Positions 10,073 to 18,833 are shown, numbered from the stretch's first letter. The stretch: 64,000 nucleotides of DNA from Aeromicrobium sp. 9AM (GCF_902506105.1 NZ_LR733304.1:620001-684000), one strand, 5' to 3'. Numbers and translations are program-made. The notes: a model not told the origin generated them from the sequence alone.

Positions 10073-10094
10073 GCTCGGAGGGTATCGGTAGATC

Positions 10095-10104
10095 AACATA
10101 TGTT
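10095..10104. promoter_or_regulatory. Candidate MarR operator between marR and MFS
   Basis: AACATATGTT is a perfect 10-base palindrome in the 139-base divergent region, 22 bases before the marR start. MarR-type repressors bind such short AT-centred palindromes. A direct repeat ACTCGGAT (10123-10130 and 10138-10145) lies between it and the MFS gene. Confidence 0.45.
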
Positions 10105-10211
10105 CAACGTCGGATAAGTCACACTCGGATCGTCTGGACTCGGATGATTGTGTCTCGTACGTTGTGTGAGGTCGATGAACGCCATCGCACCCCAGACCTG
10201 AGGGACATCCC

Positions 10212-11702
10212 ATGACAACTTCGATCCAGACCGAGACGCCCACCGGCGTCGACCCGCGTCGATGGCTGGCGCTGGTCGTCATTGCCATCGCGCAGCTGAT
10301 AGTCGTGCTCGACGCGAGCATCGTGAACATCGCCCTGCCGTCCGCCCAGGACGCGCTCGGCATCTCAGACGCCAACCGCCAGTGGGTCGTCACGGCGTAC
10401 GCGCTGGCATTCGGCGGGCTGCTGCTCCTGGGCGGCCGCATCGCTGACTTCGTCGGCCGCAAGCGCGCCTTCATCATCGGCCTCGTCGGGTTCGGCGTGG
10501 CCTCCGCAGTCGGTGGCCTCGCGCAGAACCAGGGCGAGCTGTTCTCCGCTCGCGCCCTGCAGGGTGCGTTCGCCGCCCTCATGGCGCCGGCTGCGCTCTC
10601 GCTGATCAGCGTCACGTTCACCGAGCCCAAGGAGCGGGCCAAGGCGTTCGGCGTCTACGGCGGCATCTCGGGCGGTGGCGCGGCACTGGGCCTGATCCTC
10701 GGCGGCGTCCTCACCGAGTACGCCTCGTGGCGCTGGACCCTGCTGGTCAACACCCCGATCGCCATCGCGACGGCCGTGGCCGCAGCCATCCTCGTCCGTG
10801 AGAGCCGCGCCGAGGGCAAGCCTCGCTACGACATCCCCGGCGTCGTCACCAGCACTCTGGGCCTCGTCGCCCTCGTCTACGGCTTCACGAAGGCCAACGA
10901 GAGCGGCTGGTCGGCGACCAGCACGATCCTCCTGCTCGGTGCAGCCGTCGTCCTGCTCGTCTCGTTCGTCGTGATCGAGCGCAACACCGGTGAGCCGCTG
11001 CTGCCCACCCGGGTGTTCCTGGAGCGCAACCGCGCTGCCGCGTTCCTCGTGTCGCTGCTGCTCGGACTCGCACTGTTCGGCATGTTCCTGTTCCTCGTCT
11101 ACTACATGCAGGGCACGCTGCAGTACTCCGCCGTGAAGTCCGGCCTGGCCTTCCTGCCCTTCAGCATCGGCGTCGTGGGTGGAGCAGGTGTGGCAAGCGC
11201 CCTGCTGCCTCGCATCGGGCCGCGTCCGCTGATGGTCGGCGGCACCCTGGCGGCTGCGGTGGGCATGTTCCTCTTCGCCCAGATCACGGTCGACGGCAGC
11301 TACGTCACCACGGTTCTGCCGGCGCAGATCGTCATGAGCCTCGGTGTCGGACTCGCGTTCGTCGCACTGTCGAGCACAGCGCTCATCGGGGTCGAGGACC
11401 ACGACGCGGGTGTTGCCAGCGCGCTGGTCAACACGACGCAGCAGGTCGGCGGCTCGCTGGGCACGGCGTTGCTCAACACGATCGCAGCGACGGCGACGAC
11501 CAGCTACATCGCCGCCAACGGGGTCGCGAAGACCGCCGATGGCGTGGTGCACGGCTACACGGTCGCCTTCAACTGGGGGCTGGGCGCACTTCTCCTGGCC
11601 GCCCTGCTGTCACTCGTGCTGGTGACCAAGCAGAGCCCGCCGGCCGCGGTCGAGGGTGACGAGACGCCGTTCGAGCACGCTGAGGAGCTCGTGGTCGTCT
11701 GA
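10212..11702 (+). CDS. MFS transporter, EmrB/QacA (DHA2) drug exporter type
   Basis: A 496-residue polytopic membrane protein with about 14 predicted segments. The first segment ends with the family motif LDASIVNIALPSAQ, and GGRIADFVGRKR is the loop 2-3 motif A. These mark proton-coupled drug/H+ antiporters of the 14-TMS DHA2 family. It is divergent from marR, which probably represses it until a substrate is present. The end is followed at once by a strong hairpin (11726-11764). Substrates cannot be predicted. Confidence 0.93.
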   Translation: MTTSIQTETPTGVDPRRWLALVVIAIAQLIVVLDASIVNIALPSAQDALGISDANRQWVVTAYALAFGGLLLLGGRIADFVGRKRAFIIGLVGFGVASAVGGLAQNQGELFSARALQGAFAALMAPAALSLISVTFTEPKERAKAFGVYGGISGGGAALGLILGGVLTEYASWRWTLLVNTPIAIATAVAAAILVRESRAEGKPRYDIPGVVTSTLGLVALVYGFTKANESGWSATSTILLLGAAVVLLVSFVVIERNTGEPLLPTRVFLERNRAAAFLVSLLLGLALFGMFLFLVYYMQGTLQYSAVKSGLAFLPFSIGVVGGAGVASALLPRIGPRPLMVGGTLAAAVGMFLFAQITVDGSYVTTVLPAQIVMSLGVGLAFVALSSTALIGVEDHDAGVASALVNTTQQVGGSLGTALLNTIAATATTSYIAANGVAKTADGVVHGYTVAFNWGLGALLLAALLSLVLVTKQSPPAAVEGDETPFEHAEELVVV

Positions 11703-11725
11703 CCCTGCACGCTCCGCAGCACTCT

Positions 11726-11764
11726 CCGAGGTCCCCGGCGAACACGCTTCGCCGGGGACCTCGG
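11726..11764. terminator. 15-bp hairpin terminator
   Basis: CCGAGGTCCCCGGCG (11726-11740) pairs perfectly with 11750-11764 around a 9-base loop. It lies 24 bases after the MFS stop. There is no U tract, as is common in high-GC actinobacteria. It could serve both the exporter and transcripts running out of the tRNA on the other strand. Confidence 0.75.
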
Positions 11765-11796
11765 CGTGTCGGTGCCGGTCCGCGAGGGTCGATCGG

Positions 11797-11870
11797 TGCC
11801 CCCGACAGGAATCGAACCTGTGGCCTACCGCTTAGGAGGCGGTCGCTCTATCCGACTGAGCTACGAGGGC
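11797..11870 (-). tRNA. tRNA-Arg(CCT)
   Basis: A 74-base cloverleaf read on the minus strand. The acceptor stem GCCCTCG pairs with CGGGGGC. The anticodon stem ACCGC/GCGGT encloses the loop CTCCTAA, giving anticodon CCU, and the T arm is ACAGGTTCGAATCCTGT. CCA is not encoded. Confidence 0.97.
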
Positions 11871-11964
11871 GTGAGGACTCAGGTTATCCAGTCTTGGTCC
11901 CAACCCATACGATCGCCTCTATGTGCCACCACCTCCGACGCCTGTGCGCTGCAGGTTCCGGGCA

Positions 11965-12903
11965 GTGAGGCGGCTGCTGGCCCTCGCAGCGATCTTCGCT
12001 CTCCTGGCGCTGGGGATGACCTCGTGCGGCAAGGCCGACACGATCCGCGAACCCGGCGACGAGTGCAGCCCGGGCCGGTCGCTGCCTGCCGGCACCACCG
12101 AGCGGACGATGGAGTCGGGCGGCCAGCTGCGGCGCTACCTGATCCACGTGCCGCCGGGCTACGACGGCTCCACCAAGACCCCGGTCGTGGTCCTGTTCCA
12201 CGGCTACGGTGGCACGCCGCAAGGCGTCATCAACACGACGAGCATGGCCACGCTCGCCGACAAGCATCACGCGATCCTCGTGGCTCCGCTGGCCCGCGGG
12301 CGCGTCACCGAGTGGGACTTCCGTACGCCGATCAGTCACCCGACCTCAGACCTGGCATTCGTCCGCAACCTGGTCAAGGAGGTCAAGTCCGAAGCCTGCG
12401 TCGACTCGTCGCGGGTCTACGCGACCGGCTTCTCCAACGGCTCGGTCCTGGCGCTCGCCCTGGCCTGTGACGGCTCGACGAGATTCGCCGCGTACGGCGC
12501 GGTGTCCGGGCCCTACTGGAACGACACCTGCCGGAGCGCTCCGCCGGCGTCGATCATCTACTTCCACGGCCTGCGGGACACGGTGGTCCCGTACGCCGGC
12601 GCGAAGACCGTCATCGGCCCATTGCCGCCCGTCAACGACGTCATGGCGAGCTGGGCCGCGCACGACAGCTGTCCGGCCGCCAGCGCGACGACCACGGTGT
12701 CCCGGCACGTCCGCCACTTCACGTGGAAGACCTGCCGGGCCGGCTCGGACGTCAATGTGTACGTCGTGGACAACGGCGGTCACCGCTGGCCGGGAGGCAA
12801 GCCGTACCCGTCCGGACGCGTCTCCGGTGTCATGACGCAGGAGATCGACGCCAGCACGTTGATCTGGCGATTCTTCGAACAGCACGCGGCTGGTGGACAA
12901 TAG
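11965..12903 (+). CDS. LpqC-like esterase lipoprotein (PHB depolymerase family)
   Basis: About 312 residues from the preferred GTG (11965), which gives an ideal signal peptide (RRLLALAAIFALLAL) ending at a lipobox-like MTSC. A GTG at 11923 would add 14 residues. The mature part is an alpha/beta hydrolase of the esterase-PHB/LpqC group: oxyanion-side VVVLFHGYGG, nucleophile elbow GFSNGS, an Asp in FHGLRDTVVPY and the His in NGGHRWPGG. It is probably a cell-surface esterase acting on an unknown ester. The next gene starts 5 bases after its stop. Confidence 0.85.
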   Translation: MRRLLALAAIFALLALGMTSCGKADTIREPGDECSPGRSLPAGTTERTMESGGQLRRYLIHVPPGYDGSTKTPVVVLFHGYGGTPQGVINTTSMATLADKHHAILVAPLARGRVTEWDFRTPISHPTSDLAFVRNLVKEVKSEACVDSSRVYATGFSNGSVLALALACDGSTRFAAYGAVSGPYWNDTCRSAPPASIIYFHGLRDTVVPYAGAKTVIGPLPPVNDVMASWAAHDSCPAASATTTVSRHVRHFTWKTCRAGSDVNVYVVDNGGHRWPGGKPYPSGRVSGVMTQEIDASTLIWRFFEQHAAGGQ

Positions 12904-12907
12904 GGGT

Positions 12908-13693
12908 ATGACGACGAAGCCGATCGAGACGTGGCTGACCGACATGGACGGCGTTCTCGTGCACGAGGAGAAGGCGATCCCCGGCGCGGCGGAGTTCATC
13001 GCGCGCCTCACCGAGACCGGACGCAAGTTCCTCGTCCTCACCAACAACTCGATCTTCACGCCACGGGACCTGTGCGCCCGGTTGCGCGTGGCCGGCATCG
13101 ACCTGCCCGAGTCGGCGATCTGGACGTCGGCCCTGGCCACCGCGAAATTCCTCAGCGAGCAGCGGCCGGAGGGCACCGCGTACGTGATCGGTGAGGCCGG
13201 CATGACGACGGCTCTCCACAACGTCGGCTACATCATGACGAGCCGTGAGCCCGACTATGTCGTCCTGGGCGAGACCCGGACCTACTCGTTCGAGGCCATC
13301 ACCCGCGCGATCCAGCTGATCGAGAACGGGGCCCGGTTCATCGCGACCAACCCCGACCCGACCGGCCCGTCGCCCGGTGGCTCGCTGCCGGCCACGGGCT
13401 CCGTCGCCGCGCTGATCACCAAGGCGACCAATGTCGAGCCCTACTTCGTCGGCAAGCCCAACCCGCTGATGATGCGCAGTGCGCTCAACCAGATCGAGGG
13501 TCACTCCGAGACCACCGTCATGATCGGCGACCGGATGGACACCGACGTGCTGTCGGGCCTCGAGGCCGGCCTGCGGACGTTCCTGGTGCTCACCGGCTCG
13601 ACGGCACCGGCTCAGATCGAGCGTTTCCCGTTCCGGCCGACGCAGATCTTCGACTCGATCGCGGACATCGTCCCGCTCGTTCAGAAACCGTAA
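12908..13693 (+). CDS. HAD-IIA phosphatase (NagD-like)
   Basis: A 261-residue haloacid dehalogenase phosphatase of subclass IIA. Motif I is DMDGVLV (nucleophile Asp), motif II LTNNS, the Lys is in YFVGKPNPLM, and motif IV MIGDRMDTD binds magnesium. GSLPATGSVAALI is the C2 cap region typical of NagD/PGP enzymes, whose substrates include nucleotides and sugar phosphates. I chose the ATG at 12908, which follows AGGGG; the upstream in-frame ATG overlaps the esterase stop region. Substrate not predictable. Confidence 0.9.
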   Translation: MTTKPIETWLTDMDGVLVHEEKAIPGAAEFIARLTETGRKFLVLTNNSIFTPRDLCARLRVAGIDLPESAIWTSALATAKFLSEQRPEGTAYVIGEAGMTTALHNVGYIMTSREPDYVVLGETRTYSFEAITRAIQLIENGARFIATNPDPTGPSPGGSLPATGSVAALITKATNVEPYFVGKPNPLMMRSALNQIEGHSETTVMIGDRMDTDVLSGLEAGLRTFLVLTGSTAPAQIERFPFRPTQIFDSIADIVPLVQKP

Positions 13694-13694
13694 A

Positions 13695-13750
13695 GTTACC
13701 AGGAGGTAACACGCGCTTCCGGAGAATTGTTATCCTTTCGTAATCTCCGG
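13695..13750. promoter_or_regulatory. Palindrome, candidate -10 and hairpin upstream of epimerase
   Basis: GTTACC (13695-13700) and GGTAAC (13705-13710) form a perfect inverted repeat. A TATCCT element (13731-13736) follows and could be a -10 box for the epimerase. CCGGAGA (13719-13725) can pair with TCTCCGG (13744-13750) around it. Together these suggest a regulated promoter, but no regulator gene is adjacent. Confidence 0.35.
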
Positions 13751-13821
13751 GCAGGCCCACCGGCCAGCATCCGGAGATTCCCCGGCAGATGGTGCCCGGG
13801 ATCCTCCACCAGGGAGAGTTC

Positions 13822-14718
13822 GTGAAGGTTTTTCTCACGGGTGCGAGCGGAGTCATGGGCCGATCGTCCATTGCCGCACTGCACCTCGCGGGTCATGAGG
13901 TGGTCGGGCTCGCCCGTACGCCCAGGAGTGCCGAGCTGATCGCCGCGACCGGCGCCGAGACGTGTCTCGGTGACCTCTACGACCTCGACGCCTTGACCGC
14001 GGGCATGGCCGGCTGCGACGCCGTCGCCAACCTGGCCACGAGGGTGCCGGTCGGCACGCGCGCGCTCCGCCCGGGATCGCTCAAGGCGATCGACCGGATC
14101 CGTCTCCACGGCTCGAAGGTCGTGACCGACGCGGCTCGGCGGGCAGGTGTCGAGCGGATCGTCCAGCAGAGCCTGAGCTTCATGTACGCCGACCAGGACG
14201 ACGACTGGATCGACGAGCACAGCCCGGTCGACGTGACCCATGCGACCGAGCCCGTCGTGGTCGCCGAGGACAACGTCAAGGCGATCGAGGCGGCCGGCGG
14301 CACCGCCGTGAGCCTGCGATTCGGGCTCATCACCGGCAACGACCGCAACACCGCCTGGCTGTTCCGGCGTGCGGCGGCGGGCCGGTCGATCGGCCTCGGT
14401 GCGGAGAGCTCCTGGATGCACGTCATCCACCCGGACGACGTCGGCTCCGCGGTCGTGCACGCCCTGACCGCCCCGGGCGGTTTCTACAACGTCGGCGCGG
14501 AGCCGGTGCAGCGCCGCGACTACGTCGACACGATCGCGATGGCGGCCGGGCGGCGCGGTGGGCACTTCCTGCCCGGCTGGATCCTGCGGCTGGGTGGCGA
14601 GAAGCTCGAGATCCTGACCCGCTCCCAGCGCGTCAGCTCGCAGCTGTTCAGCGACCGCACGGGCTGGCACCCGTACCATCCCAAGCTCACGCCGGACTGG
14701 TTCGATGACCTCGTCTGA
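13822..14718 (+). CDS. NAD(P)-dependent epimerase/dehydratase family protein
   Basis: A 298-residue Rossmann-fold protein of the extended SDR class. VKVFLTGASGVMGRS is the nucleotide-binding glycine motif, and DLYDLDAL and VVANLATRVP-like segments follow. The usual YxxxK catalytic pair is not obvious, so an atypical or NmrA-like enzyme is possible. I chose the GTG at 13822 because AGGGAGAG (13811-13818) precedes it. The 3' end overlaps the start of a small conserved gene by 14 bases. Substrate unknown. Confidence 0.82.
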   Translation: MKVFLTGASGVMGRSSIAALHLAGHEVVGLARTPRSAELIAATGAETCLGDLYDLDALTAGMAGCDAVANLATRVPVGTRALRPGSLKAIDRIRLHGSKVVTDAARRAGVERIVQQSLSFMYADQDDDWIDEHSPVDVTHATEPVVVAEDNVKAIEAAGGTAVSLRFGLITGNDRNTAWLFRRAAAGRSIGLGAESSWMHVIHPDDVGSAVVHALTAPGGFYNVGAEPVQRRDYVDTIAMAAGRRGGHFLPGWILRLGGEKLEILTRSQRVSSQLFSDRTGWHPYHPKLTPDWFDDLV

Positions 14719-14893
14719 GCGACCCGCCAGACTCGGCAAGGACGAGGTCGAGCGTCGGCGGAGGGCCGCCGAGCTGCTCGGCGACCTGTTCCCCGACACG
14801 ACGAGCGACGAGACCGCGGAGGGTTGGGGCGAGAAGGAGTCATCGTCACGCGACGACGACTACCTCCGCGACGTCCCCCCGCACCACGGTTAG
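14705..14893 (+). CDS. Small acidic hypothetical protein (62 aa)
   Basis: A 62-residue hydrophilic protein. An N-terminal basic stretch (LGKDEVERRRRAAELLGDLFPD) is followed by an acidic middle and the end YLRDVPPHHG. This layout recurs in short actinobacterial proteins of unknown function, from my recollection of the family. It starts inside the epimerase gene (14-base overlap). Its stop overlaps the convergent mscL stop by three bases. It is probably translated, but the function is unknown. Confidence 0.65.
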   Translation: MTSSERPARLGKDEVERRRRAAELLGDLFPDTTSDETAEGWGEKESSSRDDDYLRDVPPHHG

Positions 14894-15294
14894 AGCGGCG
14901 GGCGCTGCTGGCGGGCGAGCGAGTCGCGGATCTCGCGCAGCAGGGCGATGTCCTCGGGCACTGCTTCCGGCTCGTCGACGCCCGGTCCGGGCTTGCGCAT
15001 CGCCTGGAGCTTCTGCACGGGAACGACGACTGCGAAGTAGATGACCGCCATCGTCACGGCGAAGACGATCAGCGCGTTGATCAGGCCGCCGATGTCGACG
15101 AGCGTCTTGGCACTGTCGGTGATCTGGAAGCCGAATCCCTTGTCGCTGCCGCCGCCGACCGATGCGACGATCGGGTTGATGAGGTTGTCGCCGAAGGCGG
15201 CGACGAGACTCGTGAAGGCGACGCCGATCGCGATGCCGACGGCGAGGTCGATGACGTTGCCGCGCATCAGGAAGTCCTTGAAGCCCTTGATCAT
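14890..15294 (-). CDS. mscL: Large-conductance mechanosensitive channel MscL
   Basis: 134 residues, the normal size. The N-terminus MIKGFKDFLMRGNVIDLAVG is the family signature, with the amphipathic helix S1 and first membrane helix. The second helix is ALIVFAVTMAVIYFAVVVP, and the C-terminal bundle includes EDIALLREIRDSL. It forms a homopentameric pore that releases solutes on hypo-osmotic shock. The ATG at 15294 follows AGGGGG on the minus strand; the longer frame to 15345 adds no conserved residues. M. tuberculosis has mscL (Rv0985c) in the matching position. Confidence 0.96.
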   Translation of the reverse strand: MIKGFKDFLMRGNVIDLAVGIAIGVAFTSLVAAFGDNLINPIVASVGGGSDKGFGFQITDSAKTLVDIGGLINALIVFAVTMAVIYFAVVVPVQKLQAMRKPGPGVDEPEAVPEDIALLREIRDSLARQQRPPL

Positions 15295-15353
15295 GTTTCC
15301 CCCTACAAGTTGGGTGTGAACCCCTCGACCATAGCGAGGCCTCAAGTCCGCGA

Positions 15354-15944
15354 CTAGGACGACGTGATGACGCTGAACCGTGCCTCGAGCGCCGCGGTCG
15401 CCAGCGCGAGGGCGATCTTCTCGGTCGTGACGATGCCGACCGGCACCACCTCGCTGTCCCCGCTCGACGGCAGGGTCACGACCTCGACGGCGCGGGCGAC
15501 GACCTTGGCCCTGCTCTCGCCGTCGGGATCCACCGCGACGACGTGGACGCGGTCACCCACGTGCAGCCCGGTCAGGCCGTCGGCCCGGTCCACCCGGATC
15601 GTCGTGAGCACGGCGTCGTCGGCATACCCGGACAACGCGTCGTCCTGCAGGACCCGGTAGTCGGTGATCGCCTCGCCGGCGCGCATCGGACCGGCAACCC
15701 GGCGACCGATCGCGGCGCCGCGGCCGAGAGTGTGTGACGGTCGCGAGCTCGGCGGGACCGTGGCCTTGCGCAGGTCGGAGGCGGCCAGGACGTGGCCGCT
15801 GCGCAGATCATGGCGCGCGACGAGCACGGTGGTCCCGTCGGACTCCTGGCGCAGGGCGGAGAGGGCGGTCAGGACGGCGAGGCCGGCGAAGACGGCAGCA
15901 AGCGTGCGGCGGTGCTCGAAGACGAAGCGATGGATCCGGTCCAT
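15354..15944 (-). CDS. SAF-domain membrane-anchored protein (CpaB-like)
   Basis: 196 residues. One N-terminal membrane segment (TLAAVFAGLAVLTALSAL) is followed by a SAF domain (VLVARHDLRSGHVLAASDLR) and a second beta-rich part with LHVGDRVHVVAVD. SAF domains occur in CpaB/RcpC pilus proteins, antifreeze-like proteins and FlgA. It stands alone here, 17 kb from the pilus clusters, and is upstream of mscL on the same strand. A -10-like TAGAGT lies 6 bases before the ATG, suggesting leaderless transcription. Its role is unknown. Confidence 0.78.
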   Translation of the reverse strand: MDRIHRFVFEHRRTLAAVFAGLAVLTALSALRQESDGTTVLVARHDLRSGHVLAASDLRKATVPPSSRPSHTLGRGAAIGRRVAGPMRAGEAITDYRVLQDDALSGYADDAVLTTIRVDRADGLTGLHVGDRVHVVAVDPDGESRAKVVARAVEVVTLPSSGDSEVVPVGIVTTEKIALALATAALEARFSVITSS

Positions 15945-15950
15945 GCCGGG

Positions 15951-15956
15951 ACTCTA
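15951..15956 (-). promoter_or_regulatory. -10 box of SAF gene (leaderless)
   Basis: TAGAGT on the minus strand ends 6 bases before the ATG at 15944, so transcription should begin at or next to the start codon. No ribosome site is visible. Confidence 0.5.
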
Positions 15957-15999
15957 GGAAGTTCCGGGAGACAGCGCTCAGCGCTGTCCACAGCCAGGA

Positions 16000-16308
16000 T
16001 CAGGCTGCGGACTCCTTGCCCGACTTCTTGGCCGGGGTGGAGCTCGATGACGAGGAGTCGGAGGAGGTCGAGCTCGATGACGAGGAGCTCTCCTTGGCCG
16101 CCGGCTTCGCGGCGTCACTCGACGTCGAGGTGGAGCGGCTGTCGTTGCGGTAGAAGCCGGAGCCCTTGAAGACGACGCCGACCGCGTTGAAGACCTTGCG
16201 GAGATCGCCGCCGCAGTTGGGGCAGACGGTCAGGGCATCGTCGGTGAAGCTTTGCTGGACCTCCAGCGCTTCTCCGCAGTCCTTGCACTGGTACTGGTAC
16301 TTCGGCAC
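16000..16308 (-). CDS. FmdB-family zinc ribbon, Ruc (Rv0991c)-like
   Basis: 102 residues. An N-terminal zinc ribbon (PKYQYQCKDCGEALEV, then VCPNCGGDLRKVF) gives two CxxC pairs, and the C-terminal 45 residues are almost all Ser, Lys and Ala and should be disordered. This is the architecture of the M. tuberculosis serine-rich protein Rv0991c (Ruc), a redox-regulated chaperone whose cysteines release zinc on oxidation. It sits in the same conserved neighbourhood, near 5-formyl-THF cyclo-ligase and galU. GTG start; an upstream GGGAGC could be the ribosome site. Confidence 0.85.
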   Translation of the reverse strand: MPKYQYQCKDCGEALEVQQSFTDDALTVCPNCGGDLRKVFNAVGVVFKGSGFYRNDSRSTSTSSDAAKPAAKESSSSSSSTSSDSSSSSSTPAKKSGKESAA

Positions 16309-16438
16309 GTCTTGCTCCCGCTCGATCGATGATGCACCCCAAGGGTACAGTTGCCCGCACCGTGACCGATCCCGTGCCTTGTCGGGCCAGTCCTTGTTGG
16401 GCTGGTCCTCGTCGACACCGTCCTTCCGGAGCGCAGCG

Positions 16439-17800
16439 ATGACCGAATGGCTGCTCCTGGCCACCTCGCTCCTCCTCATGCTGGCGTGTGGCGTCTTCGT
16501 CGCCGCCGAGTTCTCGTTCGTCACGGTCGACCGGGCCACGATCGAGCGCGACGCCGAGGCGGGTGACGCCGGCGCACAGGGCACTCTTCTGGCCCTGCGC
16601 ACGTTGTCGACCCAGCTCAGCGGAGCGCAGCTCGGCATCACGATCACCAACCTCGTGATCGGATTCCTCGCCGAGCCGGCCATCGGCAAGCTGCTGCACG
16701 ATCCGCTGGAGTCCGCCGGCCTCGAGGGCAGCACGCTCAAGGGCGTCGCGTACGCCATCGCGCTCGTGCTCAGCACGGTCGTGACGATGCTCGTCGGCGA
16801 GCTCGTGCCCAAGAACTTCGCGCTCGCTCTGCCCCAGCGCACGGCTGCGCTGACGCAGTGGCCGCAGCGCATGTTCACGAAGGCGATGGCCTGGCCCATC
16901 CGGGCCCTCAACGGGCTCGCCAACGCGATCCTGCGCCTGCTCGGTGTGGAGCCCCAGGAAGAGCTGCGGTCGGCCCGGTCCCCGGTCGAGCTGCGGTCAC
17001 TCGTCCTGCGTTCGGCTCAGCAGGGCGCGATCGACGACGAGACCGCCGACCTGGTGGCCCGCAGCATCGCGTTCGGCGACCGCACCGCCGCCGACGTGCG
17101 TACGCCGAGGGTGCGCGTGCACTTCCTCGAGGGCCGGGACACGGCGTTCGACGTCATCGAGGCGGCCCGGCAGACCGGCCACTCGCGATTTCCGGTGATC
17201 GGCAAGAGCCCTGATGACGTGCTCGGCATCGTGCACATCAAGCGAGCCGTCGGCATCGAACCGGACCGCCGGCGCAATGTCCGCATCTTCGACATCATCG
17301 ATCCGGCGACGACCGTGCCCGACAGCATCGAGCTCGACCCGTTGCTCTCCCTGCTGCGTGAGCAGGGCATGCAGATGGCCGTGGTGGTCGACGAGTACGG
17401 CGGGACGGACGGTGTCGTCACGCTGGAGGACCTGGTCGAGGAGATCGTCGGCGACATCGCGGACGAGCACGACCGGCTCTCCTCGCGCAGCCGGCACCGC
17501 CGCGACGGCACCTGGTCGCTGTCGGGCCTCCTGAGACCCGACGAGATCGAGGAGCAGACCGGCGTGGCGCTGCCCGAAGGCGAGGACTACGAGACGATCG
17601 CGGGGCTCATCCACGAGAAGCTCGGCCGTATCGCGGTGCGCGACGACACCGTCACGCTCCACCTCGATCGCACGCCTGATGACGATGAGGACGATCCGGA
17701 GCCGCTGGTGGTGATCCTCCGGGTCGAGCGGATGGAAGGTCGGCGCATCGACCGGGTCTCACTCACGGTCGACGACGACGGGGCGAGGGCGCATGAGTGA
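16439..17800 (+). CDS. CNNM/HlyC-CorC family membrane protein (DUF21-CBS-CorC)
   Basis: 453 residues. The N-terminal DUF21 transmembrane domain contains AAEFSFVTVDRATIE, ISxxQLGIT-like GAQLGITITNLVIGFLAEP and GELVPKNFAL. Two CBS motifs and a C-terminal CorC/HlyC domain (VVVDEYGGTDGVVTLEDLVEE) follow. Proteins of this class act in magnesium or cobalt homeostasis. It forms a pair with the next gene (8-base overlap), which lacks the CorC tail. It is divergent from the Ruc-like gene. The start ATG at 16439 begins the conserved membrane domain. Confidence 0.9.
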   Translation: MTEWLLLATSLLLMLACGVFVAAEFSFVTVDRATIERDAEAGDAGAQGTLLALRTLSTQLSGAQLGITITNLVIGFLAEPAIGKLLHDPLESAGLEGSTLKGVAYAIALVLSTVVTMLVGELVPKNFALALPQRTAALTQWPQRMFTKAMAWPIRALNGLANAILRLLGVEPQEELRSARSPVELRSLVLRSAQQGAIDDETADLVARSIAFGDRTAADVRTPRVRVHFLEGRDTAFDVIEAARQTGHSRFPVIGKSPDDVLGIVHIKRAVGIEPDRRRNVRIFDIIDPATTVPDSIELDPLLSLLREQGMQMAVVVDEYGGTDGVVTLEDLVEEIVGDIADEHDRLSSRSRHRRDGTWSLSGLLRPDEIEEQTGVALPEGEDYETIAGLIHEKLGRIAVRDDTVTLHLDRTPDDDEDDPEPLVVILRVERMEGRRIDRVSLTVDDDGARAHE

Positions 17801-18830
17801 TCTCTACGGCGTGCTGCTGACGGTCGTGCTGCTGGCCCTCAACGCACTGTTCGTCGCGTCCGAGTTCGCGCTGATCTCGGCCCGGCGTACGCAGCTCGAG
17901 CCCCGTATCCAGGCCGGGTCGCGCCCCGCGCGCATGGCGATGCGGGCGATCGAGAACATCACCCAGATCATGGCCGCGGCGCAGCTCGGCATCACGATCT
18001 GCTCGCTGGGACTCGGCGCGGTGGGGGAGCCGGCGATCGCGCATCTCTTCGAGCCGTTGTTCGACGCCCTCCACGTGCCTCACGGCGCGGTGCATCCGCT
18101 GTCGTTCGTCATCGCGATGACGATCGTGGTGTTCGCGCACGTCGTGCTGGGCGAGATGGTGCCCAAGAACCTCGCACTGGTCGGCCCCGACCGGGCGGCA
18201 CTGTTCCTCGGCCCCTTCATGCTGGCCGTCGTCGTGGTCCTCAAGCCGTTCGTCGTCGCGCTCAACGGCACGGCCAACCTGATCGTCCGGCTGTTCGGCA
18301 CCGAGCCCAGGGGTGAGGTCGCGTCGACGTACTCCCATGACGAGGTCGCGGGTCTCGTCGAGGAGTCCCGCCGCGAGGGGCTGCTCGACGAGGACGAGTA
18401 CGGCCTCGTGTCGGGTGCCCTCGACTTCCACGAGGGCACGGTCGACCAGGTGCTGCTGCCGAGGGCGGGATTGGTGACGATCCCGCCGACGGCGACCCCG
18501 GTCGACGTCGAGCGGGCCTGCGCCGAGACCGGCTTCTCACGCTTCCCGGTGCTCGACGCGAACGACGAGATCGCCGGCTACCTCCACATCAAGGACGTGC
18601 TGGAGACCGATGACCAGTCCCGCCTCGAGACGATCGCGGACAAATGGCTGCGACCGCTGGCGACGGTCGTCGCCGGCTCAGGCCTCTACGAGGCGCTCCG
18701 CACGATGCAGGCCAGGGGCTCGCACATGGCGAGGGTCGCCGACGAGACCGGTGCCGTGCTGGGCGTCATCATGCTCGAGGACGTGCTCGAAGAGCTGGTA
18801 GGAGAGATCCGCAGCGCCGAGCGCGCGTAA
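17793..18830 (+). CDS. CNNM family membrane protein (DUF21-CBS), second copy
   Basis: 345 residues of the same family as the preceding protein. It has a DUF21 membrane domain (FVASEFALISARRTQLE, AAQLGITICSLGLGAVGEP, GEMVPKNLAL) and two CBS motifs ending at LGVIMLEDVLEELVGEI, but no CorC domain. The tandem arrangement of a long and a short copy is widespread in actinobacteria, and they may form a heterodimer. The gene begins within the last codons of its neighbour, so expression is coupled. Confidence 0.9.
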   Translation: MSDLYGVLLTVVLLALNALFVASEFALISARRTQLEPRIQAGSRPARMAMRAIENITQIMAAAQLGITICSLGLGAVGEPAIAHLFEPLFDALHVPHGAVHPLSFVIAMTIVVFAHVVLGEMVPKNLALVGPDRAALFLGPFMLAVVVVLKPFVVALNGTANLIVRLFGTEPRGEVASTYSHDEVAGLVEESRREGLLDEDEYGLVSGALDFHEGTVDQVLLPRAGLVTIPPTATPVDVERACAETGFSRFPVLDANDEIAGYLHIKDVLETDDQSRLETIADKWLRPLATVVAGSGLYEALRTMQARGSHMARVADETGAVLGVIMLEDVLEELVGEIRSAERA

Positions 18831-18833
18831 GCC

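Noticed and set aside
9581-10642. 353-residue version of the MarR protein
   Set aside because: The extra N-terminal part runs through the promoter and the MFS gene on the other strand; homology begins near the ATG at 10072.
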